Origin: Treponema sp.
Lineage (GTDB): Bacteria > Spirochaetota > Spirochaetia > Treponematales > Treponemataceae
Length of the DNA stretch: 64,000 nt
Assembly (NCBI GenBank): GCA_024402695.1
Contig: JAKSTG010000007.1
Location: 32,719-96,718 of the forward strand
Direction of reading: 5' to 3'
The first letter of the stretch is position 1; the number at the start of each line of letters is the position of its first letter. Under the pieces are notes generated by a model, which worked only from the letters and a program-made list of their open reading frames with translations, had not been told where the DNA came from and did not search any database. Positions 1-8,232 of this stretch are shown here, piece after piece. The translations under genes were made by a program, and so were the position numbers.

Positions 1-1033
1 TGATTCCTGGTGTCAGAATTTTTTCTGTTCTCAGAACGGCCACATCTTTTTCCGAAATGATTTCACCTTTTTTAATGTCCCGCATAAAATGAATGGAACG
101 GTTTGTGCGACCATAGTTTGCTTCTTCAGCAGGTGCAAGTCTTTTGATACCGTCTCCAAGAATAGCTTCGATTTTTTCTTTGCCGCCTTCCCCTGCATTT
201 TCCATGAGCTGGTTCACAACATAATCATAGCCGTCTTTTCCGTAACGGTTCAGGGCGGCTTCTGCCTGATGAACGCAATGAACCATAAGGGCGAACTGTT
301 CCCCTTCAAGGGCAACGGGATCATCAAGTCCCATGGTTTTCTTTGAAAGAGTAATATGCTTTTCAATAATTGTTCCGCCCGCTGCTACAGAAAGAACCGG
401 AACAAGAACAGGATCAAGAGAATGGTCACTTACTCCCATTTCAATTCCCAGTTCTTTTTTAAGGTTTGTAATAATGCGCAGGTTATATTCTGTTTCAGGA
501 GCCGGATAACTGGTAATGCAATGAAGAAGAGAAACATCTTCCTTCCCAAGGATTTCAACGGCCTTGCGGATATCTTCCATTTTTGAAACACCGCTTGAAA
601 GAATTACAGGAACCAGCTTCTGTCCAGAAGTTTTCTGATTCTTTCTGTATTCGGCAAGTTTCTTCAGCATAGGATAATGATTCAGCTCTGGAGAAGCGAT
701 TTTTACATAATCAGGATTTAAAGAAAGAAGTTCTTCAAGAGAACGAAGTCCAAAAGGTGAACAGCAGAATTTCATTCCTTTTGAATGAGTGTAATCAATC
801 ATTTTTTTATAGAAAGAAACGGGACATTCAAGCTGACGGAAACGGTCATAAAGAGGAATTTTTCCTGTAGGTAAATTTACGAAACCTGTTTTTGGATGGA
901 GGATTTCATCTGCATAGACCCACTGAAATTTTGCGCAGTCAGCACCGCTTTCTGCACATTCATCAATCATAAGTCTGGCTTTTGCAGCATCCCCTTCATG
1001 ACTTGTACCTATTTCAGCAATTATAAGACTCAT
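1..1033 (-). CDS. NeuB-family N-acetylneuraminate/nonulosonate synthase, 3' end cut by window edge
   Basis: I translated the minus strand from the ATG at 1031-1033 to the edge. The protein opens MSLIIAEIGTSHEG, the usual NeuB-family start (IAEIGxNHxG), and continues with a TIM-barrel-like body containing KIASPEL, SSGVSKMEDI, HCITSYPAP and GVSDHS, which match the synthase active-site strands. After about residue 270 comes a SAF-like (antifreeze-type) tail with NRSIHFMRDIKKGE. Family members condense phosphoenolpyruvate with an N-acetylated hexose to make sialic, legionaminic or pseudaminic acids in the cytoplasm. Which sugar is made cannot be told. The start codon overlaps the stop of the lipoprotein gene upstream (ATGA), so the two are probably translationally coupled. 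Stop codon lies outside the window. Confidence 0.85.
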   Translation of the reverse strand, partial: MSLIIAEIGTSHEGDAAKARLMIDECAESGADCAKFQWVYADEILHPKTGFVNLPTGKIPLYDRFRQLECPVSFYKKMIDYTHSKGMKFCCSPFGLRSLEELLSLNPDYVKIASPELNHYPMLKKLAEYRKNQKTSGQKLVPVILSSGVSKMEDIRKAVEILGKEDVSLLHCITSYPAPETEYNLRIITNLKKELGIEMGVSDHSLDPVLVPVLSVAAGGTIIEKHITLSKKTMGLDDPVALEGEQFALMVHCVHQAEAALNRYGKDGYDYVVNQLMENAGEGGKEKIEAILGDGIKRLAPAEEANYGRTNRSIHFMRDIKKGEIISEKDVAVLRTEKILTPGI

Positions 1034-1395
1034 TTTTCTGCCATGCCTTTTGCTGAAGTTTCAGCCTGAAATCTGTTTGAGAACACAAGAACACTTTTAG
1101 AGGGAAGAAATCCTTTTTCGAACTTAACCCACTTTTCGCCTTCCGAAGAATAAGAAAAACCTTTGACTTGAAGAACTTCCCCTCTTTTTCCATGGGCAAC
1201 ATCTTTTCCTGTCCATTCCTGATTTTCGCGGAATGCAACATAAGGTTCATTTATAACGGCCCATTCAACATCAACTGCAAGGGCAAGAGGATCTGAATTA
1301 TCCAAAGTGATTTCTGCCGCTTTTTCGTCCCGGCAACTGTAAAAGAAAGCGCTTAAGGAAAGTATAAAAAGCAATACAAGTGGTGTTTTTCTCAT
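1030..1395 (-). CDS. Small predicted lipoprotein, possible SH3-like domain
   Basis: About 121 residues. I chose the ATG at 1393-1395 rather than a longer in-frame start reaching 1551, because the longer form would run through the argS start and because MRKTPLVLLFILSLSAFF followed by YSC is a clean signal peptide with a loose spirochaete lipobox (Cys about residue 21). The mature part contains a G-E-V-L-Q-V stretch followed by W-V-K-F and G-F-L-P, reminiscent of bacterial SH3 domains, but this is weak. It is the first gene of a two-gene unit with the NeuB-type synthase, overlapping it by 4 bases. A strong promoter lies only 6 bases before the ATG with no Shine-Dalgarno sequence. Function unknown. 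Confidence 0.75.
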   Translation of the reverse strand: MRKTPLVLLFILSLSAFFYSCRDEKAAEITLDNSDPLALAVDVEWAVINEPYVAFRENQEWTGKDVAHGKRGEVLQVKGFSYSSEGEKWVKFEKGFLPSKSVLVFSNRFQAETSAKGMAEK

Positions 1396-1401
1396 ATGCG
1401 A

Positions 1402-1430
1402 ATTATACTCCATATTCCTAAATCTTTCAA
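1402..1430 (-). promoter_or_regulatory. Promoter of the lipoprotein/NeuB unit, leaderless type
   Basis: On the minus strand TTGAAA (1425-1430), a 17-base spacer and TATAAT (1402-1407). The ATG at 1395 follows after 6 bases, so the predicted transcription start coincides with the start codon. It overlaps the divergent argS promoter region (TAAAAT at 1438-1443). Confidence 0.65.
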
Positions 1431-1450
1431 AATCCGATAAAATAAGTTTT

Positions 1451-3268
1451 ATGGCAGACGTAAAATCAACTCTTAAAGAAATCGTTGCTAATGCAGTCAA
1501 CGAAGTTATCAAAGAAATCAATCCGGAAGCAGAACTTACAAGCGCAGACAAACTGCAGGTAGTTACTCCTCCGAATCCTGAAATGGGTGACCTTGGTGTT
1601 CCACTTTTTGTTTTTGCAAAGGCACTCCGTATGGCCCCTCCTCAGATTGCAGCAAAAGTTGCTGAACAAATTACTGACACTTCTATCGGTCAGTTCGTTG
1701 CCGTAGGACCATACATCAACCTTAAACTGGAAAAGTCAGGTGCCGCAAAAGACATTCTTGCAAAGGTTGCAAAGGACGGAAAAAACTACGGTACTTTTGA
1801 TGCCAACGGAAAGGCTCCTCTTGAAGGCCGCCGTGTAATGATCGAATTCTCTTCACCAAATACAAACAAACCTCTCCACCTTGGACACCTTCGTAACGAT
1901 GCCCTCGGAGAATCAGTTAGCCGTATCCTGAAGATGGCCGGTGCTGAAGTTTTCAAAGTTGACCTTATCAACAACCGTGGTGTTCACATCTGTAAGTCAA
2001 TGCTGGCTTACAAACTTTTCCACGAAGCAAAAGGTGAAACTCCTGAAACTCTGGGAATCAAAGGCGACCACTTCGTAGGACAGTGCTACGTTGAATTCGA
2101 ACAGTATCTTAAAGGTTCAAAAGACGGCACAATCGCACCTCATCCGGAAGCACTTCAGGAAGCTGAAGACATGCTTATCAAATGGGAAGCAGGTGATCCA
2201 GAAGTTCGCAAGCTGTGGCAGATGATGAACGACTGGACTTTGAACGGTGTAAAAGAAACTTACAAACGTACAGACATCACTTTCGATAAATTCTATCTTG
2301 AAAGCGAAACATACCTTAAAGGAAAAGATGAAATCCTTAAAGGACTTGAAAAAGGCGTATTCTTCAAAGCCGAAGACGGTTCTGTTCGCATTGACGTAAC
2401 AGACGTTGTAGGAAAAGGAAAAGACGAAGACAACCACGAAAAAGTTCTTCTCCGTAAGGACGGAACTTCAGTTTATATCACTCAGGATATCGGAACTGCC
2501 ATCAGCCGCCACGACGACTGGGCTTTCAACGAAATGATCTACGTTGTAGCTTCTGAACAGAACTACCACTTCAAGATTCTTTTCCACATTCTGAAAAAAC
2601 TTGGATTTGACTGGACAGACCGCCTGTTCCACTTAAGCTACGGTCTTGTAAACCTGCCTTCAGGACGTATGAAAAGCCGCGAAGGAACAGTAGTTGATGC
2701 CGACGACCTGGTAGACAACCTGCACGCCGCAGCCCTTGAAGAAATCAAGGCTAAGGGACGTGACGCAGAACTGGACGATGCAGATGATGTAGCAGAAAAA
2801 GTTGCCCTTGCAGCTTTGAACTACTACCTTCTGAACGTAACACCAATCAAAGACATGCTCTTCAATCCTGAAGAATCCCTTTCTTTCAACGGAAACACAG
2901 GTCCTTACCTTCAGTACATGGGAGCCCGTATTTCTTCAATCCTCAGAAAGGCAGAAGAAAGCGGAATAAAACCATGCGCAGACAATGTTGACCTTCTTAA
3001 AGCAGGAGAAGAATGGGAACTGGTTAAATCTCTCGGAGACTTCCCTTCTGTTGTTCAGCGTGCTGCCGAAAACCTGGATGCTTCAGTTGTTGCAGCTTAC
3101 CTCTATGACCTGAGTAAGCTCTTCAGCAAGTTCTACCAGCAGTGTTCTATTATGAACTGCGAAGACGAAAAGCTTAAAGAAGCACGTCTGTATCTTGCAG
3201 AATGTACACTGACAGTAATGAAGAATGCCATGAACCTGGTTCTGGTTCCATTCCTGGAAAAAATGTAA
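1451..3268 (+). CDS. argS: Arginyl-tRNA synthetase
   Basis: 605 residues, a normal length for this class I synthetase, which charges tRNA-Arg with arginine. An N-terminal Arg-tRNA-synthetase additional domain (about residues 1-110) is followed by SSPNTNKPLHLGHLRN with the HIGH-type signature HLGH at residues 143-146. The KMSKS-type loop is the diverged GRMKSREGT around residues 406-413, as is usual for ArgRS. The C-terminal helical DALR domain contains Y-L-Y-D-L-S-K-L-F. The start ATG has no recognisable Shine-Dalgarno sequence; TAAAAT at 1438-1443 sits 7 bases before it, suggesting a leaderless mRNA. The gene is followed by a good intrinsic terminator and appears to be monocistronic. Confidence 0.97.
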   Translation: MADVKSTLKEIVANAVNEVIKEINPEAELTSADKLQVVTPPNPEMGDLGVPLFVFAKALRMAPPQIAAKVAEQITDTSIGQFVAVGPYINLKLEKSGAAKDILAKVAKDGKNYGTFDANGKAPLEGRRVMIEFSSPNTNKPLHLGHLRNDALGESVSRILKMAGAEVFKVDLINNRGVHICKSMLAYKLFHEAKGETPETLGIKGDHFVGQCYVEFEQYLKGSKDGTIAPHPEALQEAEDMLIKWEAGDPEVRKLWQMMNDWTLNGVKETYKRTDITFDKFYLESETYLKGKDEILKGLEKGVFFKAEDGSVRIDVTDVVGKGKDEDNHEKVLLRKDGTSVYITQDIGTAISRHDDWAFNEMIYVVASEQNYHFKILFHILKKLGFDWTDRLFHLSYGLVNLPSGRMKSREGTVVDADDLVDNLHAAALEEIKAKGRDAELDDADDVAEKVALAALNYYLLNVTPIKDMLFNPEESLSFNGNTGPYLQYMGARISSILRKAEESGIKPCADNVDLLKAGEEWELVKSLGDFPSVVQRAAENLDASVVAAYLYDLSKLFSKFYQQCSIMNCEDEKLKEARLYLAECTLTVMKNAMNLVLVPFLEKM

Positions 3269-3277
3269 GAGATAACA

Positions 3278-3311
3278 CCCCTCACCGGACTTTCCGTGAG
3301 GGGCTTTTTTT
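3278..3311 (+). terminator. Intrinsic terminator after argS
   Basis: Perfect 8-bp stem CCCCTCAC / GTGAGGGG (3278-3285 with 3296-3303), 10-base loop, followed by a run of seven T. Confidence 0.9.
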
Positions 3312-3343
3312 GTTCTTCTCTTCCATACAAAATACAATTTCAA

Positions 3344-3349
3344 TATAAT
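3344..3349 (+). promoter_or_regulatory. Putative -10 box for glyA
   Basis: TATAAT in AT-rich DNA between the argS terminator and glyA; no convincing -35 at 16-18 bases. It would give a leader of about 70 bases, which contains a small hairpin (AAATCTGG pairing with CCGGATTT near 3378-3400). Confidence 0.4.
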
Positions 3350-3426
3350 TAAAGAACTTAATTATTTATAAACTAAAAAATCTGGAGTTCCGGATTTCTG
3401 AAATCTATAAACCTCGGAGTAAATTT

Positions 3427-4926
3427 ATGTCTACACCATTGGAAAATTACCTTGAATCTTGTGGCGGTAAACCAAACGCTGCAATGTGTGCTTATGTAGC
3501 AAACCTTCAGAAAGTTGCCGAAGTTGGCCCTGATATTGCTGCAGACGTAGTAAACGAACTGGAAAACCAGAGAAGTCACCTTAAACTGGTTGCTTCTGAA
3601 AACTACTGTTCACTTTCAGTTCAGGCAGCTATGGGAAACCTTCTTACAGACAAATACGCAGAAGGATATCCAGAACACCGCTACTATGGTGGCTGTGTAA
3701 ACGTTGATGCTGTTGAAAACACAGCAGCCCGCGAAGCAGAAAAACTCTTTGGTGCAGACTATGCATACGTTCAGCCACACTCAGGTGCTGACACAAACCT
3801 GGTTGCTTACTGGGCTATTCTTTCTGCAAAAGTAGAAACACCAACTCTCGAAGAACTTGGTGTAAAATCTCTCAATGATCTTACAGCAGAACAGTTCGAT
3901 GACCTTCGCAAAAAGTTCGGAAACCAGAAACTTATGGGTCTGGACTACTCTTGTGGTGGACACCTTACACACGGATACAAAATGAACGTTTCTGCCCGTA
4001 TGTTCGAATCACACCCATACGGAGTAAGCGAAGAAACAGGTCTCCTGGACTACGACCAGATTGAAAAACAGGCTATGGAAGTAAAACCTCTTATCCTTCT
4101 TACAGGTTATTCTGCTTATCCACGCGCCATCAACTTCCGCCGTTTCCGCGAAATCGCAGACAAATGTGGAGCAGTTCTCATGGTAGACATGGCTCACTTT
4201 GCAGGTCTCGTTGCTGGTAAAGTTTTCCAGGACGATTACGATCCTGTAAAATGGGCTGACGTTGTTACAACAACAACACACAAAACACTCCGTGGACCAC
4301 GTGGTGCTATGATCCTCTGTAAAAAAGAACTTGCAGACTACGTAAACAAAGGATGTCCAATGGTTCTTGGTGGACCACTTCCACACGTTATGGCTGCCAA
4401 AGCAATCGCTTTCAAAGAAGCAAATACACCAGCTTACCAGGATTATGCTGCAAATGTTGTTAAGAATGCCGCAGCCCTTGCTGACGCTCTTAAAACAATC
4501 GGTCTTCCACTCCAGACTGGCGGAACAGACAACCACCTTATGCTGGTTGATGTTACAGGATACGGACTTACAGGAAAACAGGCAGAAGCTGCCCTTTTCG
4601 CCTGTGGTGTTACAGCTAACGCAAACGCCCTTCCTTACGACAAAAACGGTGCATGGTGGACTTCAGGTCTCCGTCTTGGAACACCAGCCCTTACAACTCT
4701 TGGCATGAACACAGAAGACATGAAAGAAGTTGCTTCTATCATCGACTTCGTTCTTAAGAATACAAAACCTGGCCTTACAAAAGAAGGCAAACCAGCAAAG
4801 GGAAAAATCGACATTTCTGACGATACAGTAAAAGCTGCAGAAGAAAGAGTAAACAAACTCCTTTCAGCTCACGTTCTGTACCCAGAACTGGATCTGGACT
4901 TCCTTAAGAAAGAATTCGTAAAATAA
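3427..4926 (+). CDS. glyA: Serine hydroxymethyltransferase
   Basis: 499 residues. The enzyme uses pyridoxal phosphate to move a one-carbon unit between serine and tetrahydrofolate, giving glycine and methylene-THF. The PLP lysine is K286 in VVTTTTHKTLRGPRGAM; LVASENYCS near the N-terminus and MVDMAHFAGLVAG (PLP-ring Asp/His) are further signatures. It is longer than the about 420 residues of most bacterial forms: there is an extra N-terminal stretch of roughly 40 residues and an insertion around residues 135-180 (KVETPTLEELGVKSLNDL...). From memory, chlamydial and treponemal GlyA share this long form. An upstream GGAG-like site (CGGAGT) lies 8 bases before the ATG. A composite repeat carrying the terminator begins 6 bases after the stop. 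Confidence 0.96.
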   Translation: MSTPLENYLESCGGKPNAAMCAYVANLQKVAEVGPDIAADVVNELENQRSHLKLVASENYCSLSVQAAMGNLLTDKYAEGYPEHRYYGGCVNVDAVENTAAREAEKLFGADYAYVQPHSGADTNLVAYWAILSAKVETPTLEELGVKSLNDLTAEQFDDLRKKFGNQKLMGLDYSCGGHLTHGYKMNVSARMFESHPYGVSEETGLLDYDQIEKQAMEVKPLILLTGYSAYPRAINFRRFREIADKCGAVLMVDMAHFAGLVAGKVFQDDYDPVKWADVVTTTTHKTLRGPRGAMILCKKELADYVNKGCPMVLGGPLPHVMAAKAIAFKEANTPAYQDYAANVVKNAAALADALKTIGLPLQTGGTDNHLMLVDVTGYGLTGKQAEAALFACGVTANANALPYDKNGAWWTSGLRLGTPALTTLGMNTEDMKEVASIIDFVLKNTKPGLTKEGKPAKGKIDISDDTVKAAEERVNKLLSAHVLYPELDLDFLKKEFVK

Positions 4927-4932
4927 TTGACT

Positions 4933-4958
4933 GGAGGGGGAAGTCTCCCCCTGTCTTC
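4933..4958 (+). repeat. Composite intergenic element, copy 1, upstream hairpin module (A)
   Basis: A 26-base block with stem GGGGGA / TCCCCC and loop AGTC, ending CTGTCTTC. The same 26 bases occur on the minus strand at 63206-63231 with only the loop changed (TGTT). It lies directly after glyA and before its terminator. Confidence 0.85.
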
Positions 4959-4960
4959 AA

Positions 4961-4993
4961 AAAAGACCTGATTCCAAATCAGGTCTTTTTTTT
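4961..4993 (+). terminator. Intrinsic terminator of glyA, inside the composite element
   Basis: Thirteen-bp stem AAAAGACCTGATT / AATCAGGTCTTTT (4961-4973 with 4977-4989), 3-base loop, then T-run. This stem sequence is unrelated to that of the terminator in the second copy of the composite element. Confidence 0.92.
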
Positions 4994-4995
4994 CA

Positions 4996-5039
4996 CCACC
5001 CCCTCTACGGGCTTCAGACGCCAGCCCGTAACGCCCGCT
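4996..5039 (+). repeat. Composite intergenic element, copy 1, downstream hairpin module (B)
   Basis: A 44-base block: CCACCCCCTCT, stem ACGGGCT, loop TCAGACGCC, stem AGCCCGT, then AACGCCCGCT. The minus-strand copy at 63116-63159 keeps flanks and loop but has GCGGGCC / GGCCCGC: two base pairs changed on both sides so that pairing is kept. Confidence 0.85.
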
Positions 5040-5062
5040 TTTCTAAATAAATCCATCTATAT

Positions 5063-5068
5063 TATAAT
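5063..5068 (+). promoter_or_regulatory. -10 box for the histidine phosphatase gene, leaderless type
   Basis: TATAAT ends 6 bases before the ATG at 5075; no Shine-Dalgarno sequence could fit between. The -35 region is weak. Confidence 0.5.
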
Positions 5069-5074
5069 GACCTC

Positions 5075-5857
5075 ATGAGACTTATTTTCATCCGCCACGG
5101 CGATCCTAATTACGAAGTAGACAATGTAACAGAAAAAGGGAAACGCGAAGTCGCAGCCCTTACAGAACGCGTAACAAAATGGAAGAACATAAAAGCTTTT
5201 TATACCTCTCCCTTAGGCCGTGCTCAGGCAACAATTGCCCCAAGTCTGGAAAAACTTGGCAGAAGTCAGGAAACTTTGCCATGGCTCCAGGAGTTCTATT
5301 ATCCTGCAAAAGATCCTGAAACCGGGAAAGACCACATTATGTGGGACATGAAGCCTGAATATTTCACAAAAAATGATGATTATTTCGACAAAGATCTCTG
5401 GATGAAGACAGATTTCATTAAATCCGGAGACGGTGAAAAATACTACAAGATGGTTTGTGACGGCATTGATGAAATCCTTGCCCGCTACGGCTACCACCGT
5501 GACGGAATGATGTATAAAGTTGAAAATCCGGTTCCAAACAACAATTGGAAAAATCCAGTTCCAAAATGGCACCTTACTTCCATCAAAAACCTGGAAGATG
5601 AAAACACTCTGGTTTTCACCTGTCACCTGGGCGTTATGTTTGCCATTATGAGCCATCTTCTGAACCTGAGTCCTATGCAGCTCTGGCAGGGATTTTATGT
5701 GGCCCCTACTTCCATTACTGTCCTGAATTCAGAAGAAAGAAGTGAAGGTTTCGCCTATTTCCGTGCAGAACGAGTCGGAGATACCTGTCATCTTAAGGAA
5801 GCCGGTGAAAAGATTTCTTCTTCCGGTTACTTTTCTGATGTACTTCAGGAATTGTAG
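5075..5857 (+). CDS. Histidine phosphatase (phosphoglycerate-mutase-like) family protein
   Basis: 260 residues. The N-terminus MRLIFIRHGDP has the RHG motif with the phospho-accepting His8; FYTSPLGRAQAT is the second family motif and H184 in TCHLGV is the distal catalytic His. Members remove phosphate from sugars, nucleotides or proteins, or act as cofactor-dependent mutases; the substrate here is unknown. The middle part (about residues 75-165, with PAKDPETGKDHIMWDMKPE) is longer than in minimal family members. No signal peptide, so cytoplasmic. It stands between the glyA composite element and the aconitase-like gene and has its own promoter, with a start codon that seems to lie at the transcription start. 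Confidence 0.85.
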   Translation: MRLIFIRHGDPNYEVDNVTEKGKREVAALTERVTKWKNIKAFYTSPLGRAQATIAPSLEKLGRSQETLPWLQEFYYPAKDPETGKDHIMWDMKPEYFTKNDDYFDKDLWMKTDFIKSGDGEKYYKMVCDGIDEILARYGYHRDGMMYKVENPVPNNNWKNPVPKWHLTSIKNLEDENTLVFTCHLGVMFAIMSHLLNLSPMQLWQGFYVAPTSITVLNSEERSEGFAYFRAERVGDTCHLKEAGEKISSSGYFSDVLQEL

Positions 5858-5914
5858 AAAATACAAAAAATAGCCTGTTTCCGTCAAAATATTTATTAAA
5901 AACCTCTTTTTTGA

Positions 5915-5920
5915 TATAAT
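5915..5920 (+). promoter_or_regulatory. Putative -10 box for the aconitase-like gene
   Basis: TATAAT about 36 bases before the ATG; the -35 position is only T-rich. A CAGG site near 5944 may serve as ribosome binding site. Confidence 0.4.
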
Positions 5921-5955
5921 TTTCCTAATAAATTTTATATAAGCAGGTATTTTAT

Positions 5956-8199
5956 ATGAAACTCTGGAACACAGGCGCCTTTCTTGAAAACGGCAAATTA
6001 GTAGAAAAATCAAACATTTCTGAAGCAGAAGCCCGCAAAAACACAATGGCTTGGGCCATTATGCAGGGACACAACACTTCTGGAGATGAAAAAGAACTTA
6101 AAATCAAGTTCGACAAAATCACTTCACACGATATTACTTATGTCGGAATCATTCAGACAGCCCGTGCTTCAGGCCTGGAAAAATTTCCACTTCCATACGC
6201 CCTTACCAACTGCCACAACTCACTTTGTGCTGTAGGCGGTACAATCAACGATGATGACCACATGTTCGGTCTTACATGTGCACAGAAATACGGCGGAATC
6301 TACGTTCCACCACACCAGGCTGTTATCCACCAGTTTGCCCGTGAAATGCTGGCAGAATGTGGAAAAATGATTCTTGGTTCAGACAGCCACACCCGCTACG
6401 GTGCCCTTGGTACTATGGCCATCGGTGAAGGCGGTGGAGAACTTGCAAAACAGCTTCTTGGAAAAACATACGACGTTAAAATGCCGGGAGTTGTAGCCGT
6501 ATACATGACAGGAGCTCCAGTTCCTGGCGTTGGGCCACAGGACGTTGCCCTTGCCCTTATCAAGGCTGTATTCGATAACGGATACGTAAAAAACAAGGTT
6601 ATGGAATTCGTAGGACCAGGAGTTGCAAACCTTTCTGCAGACTTCCGTATCGGGGTTGATGTTATGACTACAGAAACAACCTGTCTTTCATCAATCTGGA
6701 CAACGGACTCAAAAATCGAAGAATTCTATGCACTCCACGGACGTGCTGGTTCATACAAAGAAATCAAACCAAACGGAACTGCTTACTACGACGGCGTAAT
6801 CGAAATTGACCTTTCAGAAATCCGTCCAATGATTGCACTTCCATTCCACCCTTCTTGTGCTTACACAATTGATGAAGTAAACGCTAACCTTATGGATCTT
6901 CTTGAAGAAACTGAAAAACGTGCAAAAGTTTCCTTCGGTGATAAAGTAAACTTCACACTCAAAAACAAGGTAATCAACGGAAAACTTTACTGTGATCAGG
7001 GAATTATCGCAGGTTGTGCAGGTGGTGGATACGAAAACATCTGTGCCGCTGCTGATATCCTTAAGAACGCAAACACAGGTAACGATAAGTTCACTCTGAG
7101 CGTATACCCTGCTTCTACACCAGTTTACCTCGAACTTATGAAGAACGGTGCTGCCGTTGAACTTATAAAAGCCGGTGCAGTTGTAAAAACAGCATTCTGT
7201 GGACCATGTTTCGGTGCCGGAGACACACCTGCTAACGGTGCATTCTCTATCCGTCACTCAACACGCAACTTTCCTAACCGCGAAGGTTCAAAAATCCAGA
7301 ACGGACAGCTTTCTTCAGTTGCTCTTATGGATGCCCGTTCAATTGCCGCTACAGCCGCAAACAAAGGTTTCCTTACAGCCGCAACTGCTTACACAGAAGA
7401 TTTCTCAAAGAAACCATACTTCTTCGACAAGACAATCTACGAAACACGTGTTTACGACTCAAAAGGTGTTGCACATCCTGAAGTTGAAATCCAGTTCGGA
7501 CCAAACATCAAAGACTGGCCAAGCATGAGCGAACTTAAAGACGACCTGCTTGTAAAAGTTGTATCAGAAATCCACGATCCAGTTACAACAACAGACGAAC
7601 TTATTCCTTCGGGAGAAACTTCATCTTATCGTTCAAATCCTCTGGGACTTGCTGAATTCACACTTTCAAGAAAGGATCCTGCTTATGTAGGACGTGCAAA
7701 AGCTGTTCGTGATAACACAGACGAAGTAAAAGCCGAAGTTGCTGCAGCCGCTAAAGCTCTGGAAAGCAAATATGCTGAATTTGCAGGCCGCGTAGCCTCT
7801 GCTGAACTTGGATCAACAATTTATGCTGTAAAACCAGGTGACGGTTCAGCCCGTGAACAGGCTGCTTCTTGTCAGCGTGTTCTTGGAGCCTGTGCAAACA
7901 TTGCTTCTGAATATGCTACAAAACGTTACCGTTCTAACCTGATGAACTGGGGAATGCTGCCATTCCTTTACAAAACAGGCGACAAAGAAGCAACAAATAA
8001 CCTTCCATTCGCAAACGGAGATTATGTATTTATCCCTAACGTAAGAAAACTTCTTAACGAAAAAGCAGATGAATACAAAGCCTTCAGCGTAAAAGCAGAC
8101 GGAAGCATCGCAGAATTCACCCTTACAACAGGCGACATGACAGATGATGAAAGAAAAATCATCTCTGCAGGTTGTTTAATTAACTTTTATAGAGGATAA
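5956..8199 (+). CDS. Aconitase-family hydratase (YbhJ-like)
   Basis: 747 residues. Iron-sulphur (de)hydratase of the aconitase superfamily: GSDSHTRYGALGT at residues 141-153 is the family substrate-binding signature, and the three cluster cysteines are present as C354 (AGCAGGGYEN), C415 and C418 (CGPC). GDTPANGAFSIRHSTRNFPNREGS resembles the following active-site strand. The C-terminal swivel domain begins near residue 540. The overall pattern fits the poorly characterised YbhJ-type hydratases better than citrate aconitase, so the substrate should be left open. Cytoplasmic. The GAF/HD-GYP gene follows after 33 bases without a terminator, so the two are probably cotranscribed. The body uses a narrow set of codons as in argS and glyA, suggesting high expression. 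Confidence 0.85.
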   Translation: MKLWNTGAFLENGKLVEKSNISEAEARKNTMAWAIMQGHNTSGDEKELKIKFDKITSHDITYVGIIQTARASGLEKFPLPYALTNCHNSLCAVGGTINDDDHMFGLTCAQKYGGIYVPPHQAVIHQFAREMLAECGKMILGSDSHTRYGALGTMAIGEGGGELAKQLLGKTYDVKMPGVVAVYMTGAPVPGVGPQDVALALIKAVFDNGYVKNKVMEFVGPGVANLSADFRIGVDVMTTETTCLSSIWTTDSKIEEFYALHGRAGSYKEIKPNGTAYYDGVIEIDLSEIRPMIALPFHPSCAYTIDEVNANLMDLLEETEKRAKVSFGDKVNFTLKNKVINGKLYCDQGIIAGCAGGGYENICAAADILKNANTGNDKFTLSVYPASTPVYLELMKNGAAVELIKAGAVVKTAFCGPCFGAGDTPANGAFSIRHSTRNFPNREGSKIQNGQLSSVALMDARSIAATAANKGFLTAATAYTEDFSKKPYFFDKTIYETRVYDSKGVAHPEVEIQFGPNIKDWPSMSELKDDLLVKVVSEIHDPVTTTDELIPSGETSSYRSNPLGLAEFTLSRKDPAYVGRAKAVRDNTDEVKAEVAAAAKALESKYAEFAGRVASAELGSTIYAVKPGDGSAREQAASCQRVLGACANIASEYATKRYRSNLMNWGMLPFLYKTGDKEATNNLPFANGDYVFIPNVRKLLNEKADEYKAFSVKADGSIAEFTLTTGDMTDDERKIISAGCLINFYRG

Positions 8200-8232
8200 T
8201 TCAATAATCTTTCACCTTATGAAGGAAATGGA

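Noticed and set aside
1030..1551. Longer form of the lipoprotein beginning at 1551
   Set aside because: It would overlap argS by 100 bases, and the signal peptide would be internal.
4009..4536. Long minus-strand open frame opposite glyA
   Set aside because: Biased codon use in glyA produces open antisense frames; composition (Cys/Phe/Val rich) and lack of any signal mark it as a shadow. The same holds for similar frames opposite argS, the hydratase gene and iorA.
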